DNA of 51,810 nt, from contig JACIYQ010000179.1 of assembly GCA_014359855.1 (NCBI GenBank), positions 1 to 51,810 of the forward strand. Direction: 5' to 3'. The notes beneath the pieces are model-generated. The model was not told the origin of the DNA. It ran no database searches and saw only the letters and a program-made list of their open reading frames with translations. This document shows, one piece after another, positions 39,323 through 46,406 of the stretch. The stretch comes from Parvibaculum sp. (GTDB taxonomy: Bacteria > Pseudomonadota > Alphaproteobacteria > Parvibaculales > Parvibaculaceae). Both the position numbers and the translations under genes were made by a program. Positions within the stretch are counted from its first letter, which is position 1; the number at the start of each line of letters is the position of its first letter.

Positions 39323-40650
39323 CGAAATCGCCCGCATCCGCCAAATCCATCCGAAAGCTGCGCTGCGCGGTCTATACGCGCAAGTCGACGGAAGAAGGGC
39401 TGGAGATGGAGTTCAACAGCCTCGATGCCCAGCGCGAGGCCTGCGAAGCGTATATCGCCAGCCAGAAGCCCGAAGGCTGGGTGCTCTATCCTGAGTCCTA
39501 TGATGACGGCGGCTTCTCGGGCGGGACGCTGGACCGGCCTGCGCTGAAGCGCCTGCTCGCCGACATCGAGGACGGCCGGATCGACGTGGTCGTCGTCTAC
39601 AAGATCGACCGGCTCAGCCGCTCGCTGATGGATTTCGCGAAGCTCGTCGAGGTGTTCGATCGCGGCGGGGTCACCTTCGTCAGCGTGACCCAGTCGTTCA
39701 ACACGACGACGTCCATGGGGCGGCTGACGCTCAACATCCTGCTCAGCTTCGCCCAGTTCGAGCGCGAGGTGATCGGCGAGCGCATCCGCGACAAGATCGC
39801 CGCCTCGCGCAAACGCGGCATGTGGATGGGCGGCTTCGTGCCGCTCGGCTACGAGGTCAGGGACCGCAAGCTGGTGATCAATGATGCCGAGGCCGCGACG
39901 GTCCGAATGATCTTCGAGCGCTTCGTCGAGGTGGGTTCGGCGACCGCGTTGGCCCGGGCGCTCGCGGCCGAGGGCGTGCGGACGCGGCGCGGACGGCTCG
40001 TCGACAAGGGCTTCCTCTACAAGCTGCTCAACAACCGGGTCTATATCGGCGACGTCGTGCACAAGGGGACGGCCTATCCCGGCGAGCACGAAGCCATCAT
40101 CACGCGCGCCTTTTGGGACAAGGTGCACGGAATCCTGCGCGAAAGCCCGAGGATGCGCGCGGGCCGGACACGGGCCGCGACCCCGGCTCTTCTGAAGGGC
40201 CTCATCTTCGGGCCGACCGGCTGCGCCATGACGCCGACGCACACGCGGCGCGGCGACAAGCTCTACCGCTACTACGTCAGCCAGTCGGTTCTGAAGCGCG
40301 GCGCCGATGCTTGCCCGGTGGGACGCGTGCCCGCCGCCGAGATCGAGGGCGCGGTGGTCGACCAACTACGCGGCCTCCTTCGTGCCCCGGAGGTGATCGT
40401 CGGCACATGGCGGTCGGCGCGACCCGAGATCGACGGTTTGTCCGAGGCCGAGGTGAGGGACGCGCTCGAAGGGCTCGACCCGCTGTGGGACGAGCTGTTC
40501 CCCGCCGAGCAGGCCCGCATCGTCCAGCTCCTCGTGGAGCGCGTCGAGGTCGGACAGGGAGGCGTCGATATCCGCCTCCGCGTCGATGGGCTGGCTCGTC
40601 TGGTTCATGAGCTTGGCGGCATGGCCGACGATCCGCGGAGGGCAGCATGA
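39319..40650 (+). CDS. Large serine recombinase
   Basis: The ATG at 39319 (ATGA overlap) gives 443 residues. The resolvase domain has the catalytic serine in YTRKSTEEG (S23), the arginines in YKIDRLSRSL and the helix FAQFEREVIGERIRDKIAASRKRGMWMGG. The recombinase domain follows (VPLGYEVRDRKLVINDAEAATVRMIFERFVEVGSATALARALAAEGVRTRRG) and then a zinc-ribbon-like region (GPTGCAMTPTHTRRGDKLYRYYVSQSVLKRGADACPVGRVPAAEIE). Enzymes of this type integrate and excise mobile elements. It is the only integrase-like gene in the window, so it may move the prophage or a smaller cassette. Confidence 0.93.
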   Translation: MTKSPASAKSIRKLRCAVYTRKSTEEGLEMEFNSLDAQREACEAYIASQKPEGWVLYPESYDDGGFSGGTLDRPALKRLLADIEDGRIDVVVVYKIDRLSRSLMDFAKLVEVFDRGGVTFVSVTQSFNTTTSMGRLTLNILLSFAQFEREVIGERIRDKIAASRKRGMWMGGFVPLGYEVRDRKLVINDAEAATVRMIFERFVEVGSATALARALAAEGVRTRRGRLVDKGFLYKLLNNRVYIGDVVHKGTAYPGEHEAIITRAFWDKVHGILRESPRMRAGRTRAATPALLKGLIFGPTGCAMTPTHTRRGDKLYRYYVSQSVLKRGADACPVGRVPAAEIEGAVVDQLRGLLRAPEVIVGTWRSARPEIDGLSEAEVRDALEGLDPLWDELFPAEQARIVQLLVERVEVGQGGVDIRLRVDGLARLVHELGGMADDPRRAA

Positions 40651-41075
40651 GAGCCGGCGACGCCGCCACCGATGACGGGCGCACGCTGACGGTCCGTGTT
40701 CCCCTGACCCTCCGGAAGCGCGGCGGGCGCAAGCAGGTGGTCATGCCCGACGGGGCGTGTTGGGGCCAGCCCCGCCCGCGCGTCGACAACACCATGGTGA
40801 AGGCGATCGCCCGAGCCCACCGCTGGAAGCGGCTCATGGAGAGCGGCCGATTCGCCTCGGTGACCGAGCTGGCCGAAGCGGAGAAGATCAACCAGTCCTA
40901 TCTGTGCCGGGTTCTGCGTCTGGCCCTGCTCGCCCCGGACATCGTCGAGGCGATTCTCGACGGAAGGCAGCCATCAACCTGGCAGCTCGAACTACTCCTC
41001 AAGCCGTTTCCTAGCGATTGGTCGGCGCAGCGGGCAGCGCTGGCCTCAGAACATAAATATGAATCAAAGACTTAG
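40647..41075 (+). CDS. HTH protein downstream of the recombinase
   Basis: The 142-residue protein overlaps the recombinase stop by 4 nt. Residues 60-108 (MESGRFASVTELAEAEKINQSYLCRVLRLALLAPDIVEAILDGRQP) are a KorB/ParB-like helix-turn-helix. The N-terminus (RTLTVRVPLTLRKRGGRKQVVMPDG) is basic and beta-rich. Proteins of this type regularly follow DUF2924-associated recombinases and may act as directionality or regulatory factors, though none has been shown here. Confidence 0.8.
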   Translation: MRAGDAATDDGRTLTVRVPLTLRKRGGRKQVVMPDGACWGQPRPRVDNTMVKAIARAHRWKRLMESGRFASVTELAEAEKINQSYLCRVLRLALLAPDIVEAILDGRQPSTWQLELLLKPFPSDWSAQRAALASEHKYESKT

Positions 41076-41123
41076 CAGCATACGCCTGCGCCAAGCCCCC
41101 ACCTTTTGCGCGCTTTTTACGTT

Positions 41124-41148
41124 TGCAGCAACGGCGTGTCTGCAGCAA
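41124..41148. repeat. Direct repeat TGCAGCAA x2 upstream of the R-M promoter
   Basis: TGCAGCAA occurs at 41124-41131 and 41141-41148, 17 bp apart, immediately before the -35 box. A related TGCAGACAA follows at 41183. This could be an operator for a controller that delays restriction. Confidence 0.4.
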
Positions 41149-41150
41149 GA

Positions 41151-41179
41151 TTGACGGGCCGCTTGCCAGCGATTATATT
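41151..41179 (+). promoter_or_regulatory. Sigma-70-type promoter of the R-M operon
   Basis: TTGACG (41151-41156) and TATATT (41174-41179) are separated by 17 bp, close to the ideal promoter. Transcription would start near 41186, about 25 nt before the ATG of the half-size HsdS gene. This supports the start at 41211 rather than the in-frame ATG at 41106. Confidence 0.75.
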
Positions 41180-41210
41180 CTTTGCAGACAAGCGTTGGCG
41201 TGGTGAAGAA

Positions 41211-41837
41211 ATGCTTCTGTCCGAAGTCGTCGAGATCCTGCCGGGGGTTCCGTTCCGCACTCGCATCGAGAGCGAAAAGAACGGCGCCTGCATCGTCGTG
41301 CAGGCGCGCGACCTCGTCGGCGACGGCACGGTCGACCTCGCAGGCGCCGCCCGCATCGCGGCCCCACCCAGTTCGACACGGGGACTTTTGCGGCCGGGCG
41401 ACGTCGTGCTGCAGCCGCGCGGCAATCGCTACTCGGTCGGCAAGGTGGAGGAGGTCAAAGGTCCTGCCGTGGCGGCGGCGCCCCTCTATATCCTCCGACG
41501 CCGCGCAAGGGGCATCGATCCCGACTTCCTCGTCGCCTTCCTGGAGGCGGCGTCGACCCAGAGCGCATTGCGCCAAGATGCCGTCGGAACCCATGTTCCG
41601 CAGATTCCCAGGCAGGCCCTCGAAGCCCTGCACATCGAGCTTCCCGACCTCTCAAGCCAGATCAGGCTCGCCGACCTCGCCCGGCTCGAACGGCGCGAGA
41701 TCGAGGTGATGGACCGCCTTCGCGTAGCGCGGGGCCGGCTATTCGACCTGGCTCTGCGGGAGATCGCGAAGAAAAGCCGGAAGCGCGCCAACGCTCCCGG
41801 CTCCATCTCGGGCCTCAAAGGTGCGTCAACACCCTGA
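41211..41837 (+). CDS. hsdS: Half-size type I specificity subunit (HsdS)
   Basis: The 208-residue protein has one target-recognition-like domain (FRTRIESEKNGACIVVQARDLVGDGTVDLA ... GLLRPGDVVLQPRGNRYSVGKVEEVKGPAVAAAPLYILRRR) and one conserved helical repeat (PDLSSQIRLADLARLERREIEVMDRLRVARGRLFDLAL). A normal HsdS has two of each, as the later one in this operon does. Half subunits can dimerise to give a symmetrical target or replace one half. It begins the operon, directly behind the promoter. Confidence 0.8.
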   Translation: MLLSEVVEILPGVPFRTRIESEKNGACIVVQARDLVGDGTVDLAGAARIAAPPSSTRGLLRPGDVVLQPRGNRYSVGKVEEVKGPAVAAAPLYILRRRARGIDPDFLVAFLEAASTQSALRQDAVGTHVPQIPRQALEALHIELPDLSSQIRLADLARLERREIEVMDRLRVARGRLFDLALREIAKKSRKRANAPGSISGLKGASTP

Positions 41838-41878
41838 GGTCCTTTGTCCAATTGTCTTAGACGAAAGGCAATCTACGC

Positions 41879-42184
41879 ATGTCCATCACGATCGGCAACT
41901 ACAGCTTCGAGGGCCCCTTCGGCAACACGGCCAACCTTCGCAACAATTCCGGCGTCTATGCGATCCTCAGCCGGCGGACCGACGCGGACCGCTACACGGT
42001 GATCGACATCGGCGAGGCCGGCTGGATCCAGGACCGTGTGGCCAACCACGACCGACGGGATCAGTGGGGGCGCAACAACCACGGTACTCTCGCGGTCGCG
42101 GCGCTTTACTGCGACGAGCCGGCGCGGATGCGGATCGAGCGGGAGCTCCGGGCGCAGTTCAATCCGGTGTGCGGCGTACGCTGA
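41879..42184 (+). CDS. Small GIY-YIG-like protein inside the R-M operon
   Basis: The 101-residue protein shows the GIY-YIG layout: GVY (25-27), DIG (43-45) in YTVIDIGEAG, arginine in IQDRVANHDR (R53), and an acidic residue in IERELRAQFNP (E87 or E89) close to the end, with the NP typical of the fold. Homologues are usually labelled hypothetical. Such a nuclease domain could cut DNA or merely bind it. It lies between the half-HsdS and HsdM genes with a reasonable start. The family match is suggested by pattern alone, and the first G and Y are not in the exact consensus. Confidence 0.6.
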   Translation: MSITIGNYSFEGPFGNTANLRNNSGVYAILSRRTDADRYTVIDIGEAGWIQDRVANHDRRDQWGRNNHGTLAVAALYCDEPARMRIERELRAQFNPVCGVR

Positions 42185-42240
42185 CAGCAATCGAGGACGG
42201 GCGGGCGCGCCGGCGCCCGCCCGATCCCAGGGAGAAAACC

Positions 42241-43779
42241 ATGGCAGACAGAACCACCCTCGACGACGTCAAGCGGATCGCCTGGGCGGCATGCGACACC
42301 TTCCGCGGCGTGATTGACGCCTCGGAATACAAGGACTTCATCCTCGTCTTCCTGTTCTACAAGTACGTCAGCGACGTCTGGAAGGAGCACTACCAGGAAG
42401 CGGACCAGCGCTATAAGGGTGATCAGCTTCGCGTCGAGCGGAAGATGGCGCGCGAGCGTTTCGTCATCCCGAAAGGCGCCAGCTTCGACGACCTCTATCG
42501 CCAGCGCAACGCCGACAACATCGGCGAGCTGATCGACCAGGCGCTGGACGCCATCGCCGAGCGGAACAAGACCAAGATTGGCGACGCCTTCGCCGACGTC
42601 ATGTTCAACAGCGAGACGAAGCTTGGCGACACCAGGAACCGCAACCGGCGCCTCAAGTCGCTGATTGAGGACTTCGCGAAGCTGGATCTGCGGCCCTCGC
42701 GGGTGGTCGGTGACGGCGAGGATCACAAGACCGCCGAGGACGTCATCGGCGAAGCCTACATCTACCTGATCGAGCGCTTCGGCTCGGAGGCGGGCAAGAA
42801 GGCTGGCGAGTTCTATACGCCGCGTCAGGTCGCCCGTGTGCTGGCCAGGATCGCGGCACCGCAGCCGGGCGATCGCATCTGCGACCCAGCCTGCGGCTCG
42901 GGCTCCCTGCTGATCAAGGCTGCGGAAGAGGTCGGCTCGCGGGACTTCGCTCTGTTTGGGCAGGAAGTGAACCGCGGCACGTGGGGCCTCGCGCGCCTCA
43001 ACATGTTCCTGCACGGCATCGACGGAGCCCGGCTGGAATGGGGCGACACGCTCAACGATCCGAAGCTCGTGGACGGCGCCAACCTGATGAAGTTCGACGT
43101 CGTCGTCGCCAACCCGCCGTTCAGCCTGGACAAGTGGGGCGCCGAGAATGCCGAGAACGACCGCTTCGGACGCTTCTGGCGGGGCGTGCCGCCGAAGTCC
43201 AAGGGCGACTGGGCCTTCATCACCCACATGATCGAAGCCGCGAAGACGCGCGAGGGGCGCGTCGCGGTGGTCGTCCCGCATGGGGTGCTGTTCCGGGCCG
43301 GCAAGGAAGGCATCATCCGCAAGGCGGTGATCGAGGAGAACCTGCTCGACGCCGTCATCGGCCTGCCGCCGAACCTGTTCCAGACCACCACCATCCCCGT
43401 CGCGGTGTTGTTGTTCGACCGCCGGCGCGAGAAGGGCGGCGCGCTGGCAGACCGGCGTGACATCTACTTCATCGACGCGAGCCGGGACTTCCAGCAGGGC
43501 AAGAACCAGAACCAGCTCCTCGACAGCCATGTCGATCGCATCATCTCGGCGCTGGCCGCGCGGGAGGATGTGGAGAGGTACGCCCGTGCCGTCCCGATCG
43601 ACGAGGTGAAGGAAAACGGGTTCAATCTCAACATTCCCCGTTACGTCGATACGTTCGAACCGGCAGTGGAAGTCGACATCGCCGAAGTTCAGAGGGAAAT
43701 CGACGCCCTGGAGGATGAGCTCACCACCCTGCGCGCAAAGATGCGGGAGCATCTGAAGGAGCTGGGGCTCAATGGCTGA
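42241..43779 (+). CDS. hsdM: Type I restriction-modification methyltransferase subunit
   Basis: The 512-residue protein has the HsdM N-terminal helical domain (KDFILVFLFYKYVSDVWKEHY, about 31-51) and the N6-adenine methyltransferase domain: DPACGSGSLL (215-224) for SAM and NPPF (291-294) for catalysis. EFYTPRQVARVLA precedes the first motif, as in the family. The C-terminal helices (EIDALEDELTTLRAKMREHLKELGL) contact HsdS. An AGGGAG ribosome-binding site precedes the ATG at 42241. The enzyme methylates the bipartite target and is needed for restriction too. Its end overlaps the next hsdS by 8 nt. Confidence 0.95.
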   Translation: MADRTTLDDVKRIAWAACDTFRGVIDASEYKDFILVFLFYKYVSDVWKEHYQEADQRYKGDQLRVERKMARERFVIPKGASFDDLYRQRNADNIGELIDQALDAIAERNKTKIGDAFADVMFNSETKLGDTRNRNRRLKSLIEDFAKLDLRPSRVVGDGEDHKTAEDVIGEAYIYLIERFGSEAGKKAGEFYTPRQVARVLARIAAPQPGDRICDPACGSGSLLIKAAEEVGSRDFALFGQEVNRGTWGLARLNMFLHGIDGARLEWGDTLNDPKLVDGANLMKFDVVVANPPFSLDKWGAENAENDRFGRFWRGVPPKSKGDWAFITHMIEAAKTREGRVAVVVPHGVLFRAGKEGIIRKAVIEENLLDAVIGLPPNLFQTTTIPVAVLLFDRRREKGGALADRRDIYFIDASRDFQQGKNQNQLLDSHVDRIISALAAREDVERYARAVPIDEVKENGFNLNIPRYVDTFEPAVEVDIAEVQREIDALEDELTTLRAKMREHLKELGLNG

Positions 43780-44986
43780 CAGCTCTTGTTCTCTACCCCA
43801 TGGATGGCTGCGCAAGCCATTTTCCGCATTGGCAGACGTCTCCTTCAGTGGCGTCGACAAGAAGTCGACGCCCGGAGAAATTCCCGTTCGCCTCTGCAAT
43901 TATGTCGATGTCTTCCACAATCACCGTATTCATAGCGGTATCGACTTCATGGCGGCGACCGCCACCGAGAGAGAGATAGCGAAATTTAGTCTACTGAGGG
44001 GCGACGTCGTCTTCACCAAGGACTCTGAAACGTCCGAGGAGATTGCTGAACCCGCATACGTTGCAGAGGATTTGGACGGCGTTGTCTGCGGCTACCACCT
44101 CGCCATTGCGCGCCCTAAAAAGGATGTCGACGGCCGCTTTCTTTACTATGCGATGAAGGAAACGGGTGTCCGCCGGCAGTTCATGCGTTCAGCAAACGGT
44201 GTCACCCGCTTCGGTCTTACACTCGACGCCTTCGACCAGATTCTCGTCCCCACGCCGCTGTTGAAGGAGCAGATCCGCATCGCCGATATCCTCGCCACGT
44301 GGGATGCGGCGATTGAAGCAGCAAGGCAGGCGCGAGACTTGCTCGATATGCAGTACCGGGCGATAGCCGCGGAAGGGATCCATCTACGGGGCCCCAATAT
44401 GCGATCGCTCAAGGATCTTCTTACTCCTGATCGCATGCAGACGGTCGAGCCGAATGGCCCGTTCCGTGCTCTCGGGGTGCGTAGTCATGGCAAGGGGACG
44501 TTTCAGCGTGAGGACGACCTGACGGCCAACGGGAGCACCAAGACCGTCTACCGGGTCGAGGCAGATCGTTTCATTGTGAATATCGTTTTCGCTTGGGAGG
44601 GAGCCGCGGCGATCACGTCTCAAGATGACGCTGGGTGCCTTGTCTCTCACCGGTTTCCAACCTTCACAATTAACCGCGAAGCGCTCTCATTGGAGTATTT
44701 CCAACATTTGATCCGGACGGAACCTTTCAGGCAGCTGCTTGCTCTTGCTTCGCCCGGCGGAGCGGGACGAAACAAAACCCTCAATCGCAATGATCTTCTG
44801 AAGTTTGAGATCCACGTCCCACCACTACCGGAGCAAACGGCTGTGGCGACTGCGCTAGGGACGTTGGATCGACGGATCACGCTGCTGGATGAATATCTAC
44901 AACGGCTCACGATTCAGCGAGATGCGCTCGCGACCGAGCTGCTGACGGGGCGCCTCCGGGTGCCACAGGCGGAGGCAGCGTCATGA
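43772..44986 (+). CDS. hsdS: Type I specificity subunit HsdS, full length
   Basis: The 404-residue protein has two target-recognition domains (about 10-160 and 205-350) and two conserved helical regions (TPLLKEQIRIADILATWDAAIEAARQARDLLDMQYRAI near 165-205, and VPPLPEQTAVATALGTLDRRITLLDEYLQRLTIQRDALATELLTGRLRV at the C-terminus). This is the usual circular HsdS layout. It selects the DNA target for both methylation and cleavage. Coupled to hsdM by an 8-nt overlap. The recognition regions are less GC-rich than the neighbours, which is common because these domains are exchanged by recombination. Confidence 0.95.
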   Translation: MADSSCSLPHGWLRKPFSALADVSFSGVDKKSTPGEIPVRLCNYVDVFHNHRIHSGIDFMAATATEREIAKFSLLRGDVVFTKDSETSEEIAEPAYVAEDLDGVVCGYHLAIARPKKDVDGRFLYYAMKETGVRRQFMRSANGVTRFGLTLDAFDQILVPTPLLKEQIRIADILATWDAAIEAARQARDLLDMQYRAIAAEGIHLRGPNMRSLKDLLTPDRMQTVEPNGPFRALGVRSHGKGTFQREDDLTANGSTKTVYRVEADRFIVNIVFAWEGAAAITSQDDAGCLVSHRFPTFTINREALSLEYFQHLIRTEPFRQLLALASPGGAGRNKTLNRNDLLKFEIHVPPLPEQTAVATALGTLDRRITLLDEYLQRLTIQRDALATELLTGRLRVPQAEAAS

Positions 44987-45684
44987 AGTTCGAGGTCTAC
45001 TGCGACGAGGCCCTTCCGGACCTCTTCACCTCCCAGCGCCCGCGCGCCCGATACCTGATGATCGGCAGCCTCTGGCTGCCCGCCGAGATGCGCGAGGAGG
45101 CCAAGGCCAGGATCGCCGCGCTGCGAGCGCGGCATGCCGTTTGGGGGGAGATGAAGTGGACGAAGATCTCGCCGTCAAAGCAGGCCTTCTACGAGGAATT
45201 GGTCGACGTGTTCATGTCCTTCGGAATGAACATGCGCTTTCGCTGCATCGCCGTCGATCGCGAACAGGTGAACCTCGCACTGCATCAGAACGACGGCGAG
45301 CTTGGCTTCTACAAGTTCTACTACCAGCTCCTGCACCACTGGATCCTGGACTTCAACGAGTACCGCATCTTCTGCGACCTGAAGACTAACCGGGACCGGA
45401 AGCGACTGCACGACCTCCAGCGCTGCCTGCACTATTCCAACCTCTCCGCCACGATCGCCGACATCCAGTCGCTGCCGTCGCCGGAGGTCGCTCTGCTTCA
45501 GCTGTGCGACGTGCTGCTCGGCGCCGCCTCCAGTCGCATCAACGAGACCCTTGGTGCGGGAACCGCCAAGGAGGCCGTCGTCCGGAGACTGGAGGAGCGG
45601 CTCAACCGCAGGCAGATCGGGCCGACATCGAGGACGGAAGAGAAGTTCAACGTCTTCAAGATCCGTCTGGGCGGAGGCTGGTAA
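44983..45684 (+). CDS. DUF3800 protein embedded in the R-M operon
   Basis: The 233-residue protein fits DUF3800, a predicted RNase H-fold nuclease: first acidic residue in EVYCDEA (D8), then EYRIFCDLKTNRDRKRLHDLQ and SPEVALLQLCDVLLGA (Q and D of the last motif). The start overlaps the hsdS stop by 4 nt and its stop overlaps the next start (TAATG), so it is translated together with the system. DUF3800 proteins occur in many defence islands. It may add an RNA or DNA cutting step to the restriction system; this is inference. Confidence 0.88.
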   Translation: MKFEVYCDEALPDLFTSQRPRARYLMIGSLWLPAEMREEAKARIAALRARHAVWGEMKWTKISPSKQAFYEELVDVFMSFGMNMRFRCIAVDREQVNLALHQNDGELGFYKFYYQLLHHWILDFNEYRIFCDLKTNRDRKRLHDLQRCLHYSNLSATIADIQSLPSPEVALLQLCDVLLGAASSRINETLGAGTAKEAVVRRLEERLNRRQIGPTSRTEEKFNVFKIRLGGGW

Positions 45685-46145
45685 TGCCGTTGCCGCCGCT
45701 TCTCCAACTGCCCGACGAGGCCGCCTATCGGCAGCATTTTGTTGGCACCTACTGCCGTGGAGTGATCGAGACGCATGACGGTATTCGCGTCTTCTTCCGG
45801 CAGAATCAGTTTGACCACGCGTTCTACGAAAGCACCAGCCGCGACGGCGCCAAGGACGCGTTCTCGTGGGTGCGGGCTGAGCGCATGAACTGGATCGGCG
45901 CCACGCTGACCGATCCGGCGGCCGTCCGTTACCAGGGGTGGGTTGCCAGGACGCGGAGCTACGACCCGGCGCGAAGGGTCGATCTTCTCTATGAGGACTT
46001 CGTGGTCGTTCTGGCGCTGGGGCTGAACCGCGACGGGGCGCTGAGGGCGAACTTCGTCACCTGCTTTCAGGCGGACAACAGCGTGGCCAAGATCCGCACA
46101 TCGCCCCTCTGGACCCGGGAGGCCTGCCTGAATGCGCTGCGCTGA
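45684..46145 (+). CDS. Unrecognised 153-aa protein paired with DUF3800
   Basis: The ATG at 45684 shares one base with the DUF3800 stop. The protein (GVIETHDGIRVFFRQNQFDHAFYESTSRDGAKDAFSWVRAERMNWIGATLTDPAAVRYQGWV) has a mixed alpha/beta pattern and ends with DLLYEDFVVVLALGLNRDGALRANFVTCFQADNSVAKIRTSPLW. The histidine, the tyrosine/threonine-rich strand (FVTCFQAD) and size recall the Barnase/EndoU/ColicinE5-RelE (BECR) nuclease fold of phage PBECR proteins. This resemblance is by eye. It could be a toxin-like RNase, with the DUF3800 protein as its partner. Confidence 0.7.
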   Translation: MPLPPLLQLPDEAAYRQHFVGTYCRGVIETHDGIRVFFRQNQFDHAFYESTSRDGAKDAFSWVRAERMNWIGATLTDPAAVRYQGWVARTRSYDPARRVDLLYEDFVVVLALGLNRDGALRANFVTCFQADNSVAKIRTSPLWTREACLNALR

Positions 46146-46406
46146 AAGAAATTGGGCGCTGATTCGCCATGCTGGCTCAGCGCCCGAAGCCTCGATTGGT
46201 TCAAAGCCGCTAGGCAGTGAACTCGCGGATATACATGCGAGCATAGCGCCCGAATGTCAAGGATTTGTTGATGGGCGGGTGGCCCGGTCCAAGGGCGAAG
46301 CCTGTAGGACCCATTCCATCGGACCGGCTCAAGCCTCTGAACTGAAACATCATTTTACCGGTCATCGAGTTCATCTAGCGAATCCGGGCCGACCGGGAGC
46401 CTGCCA
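46146..46406. other. 261-nt gap before hsdR, no credible gene
   Basis: A 92-residue frame at 46132-46410 does not look like protein and overlaps its neighbour. The gap may hold a second promoter for hsdR so that restriction can be expressed separately from methylation. I find no clear -35/-10 pair. Confidence 0.4.

Noticed and set aside
38519..41210. Second copy of the tRNA-Ser 3' end as an attachment site
   Set aside because: I saw no repeat of the tRNA end in this region; the other junction is probably outside the window.
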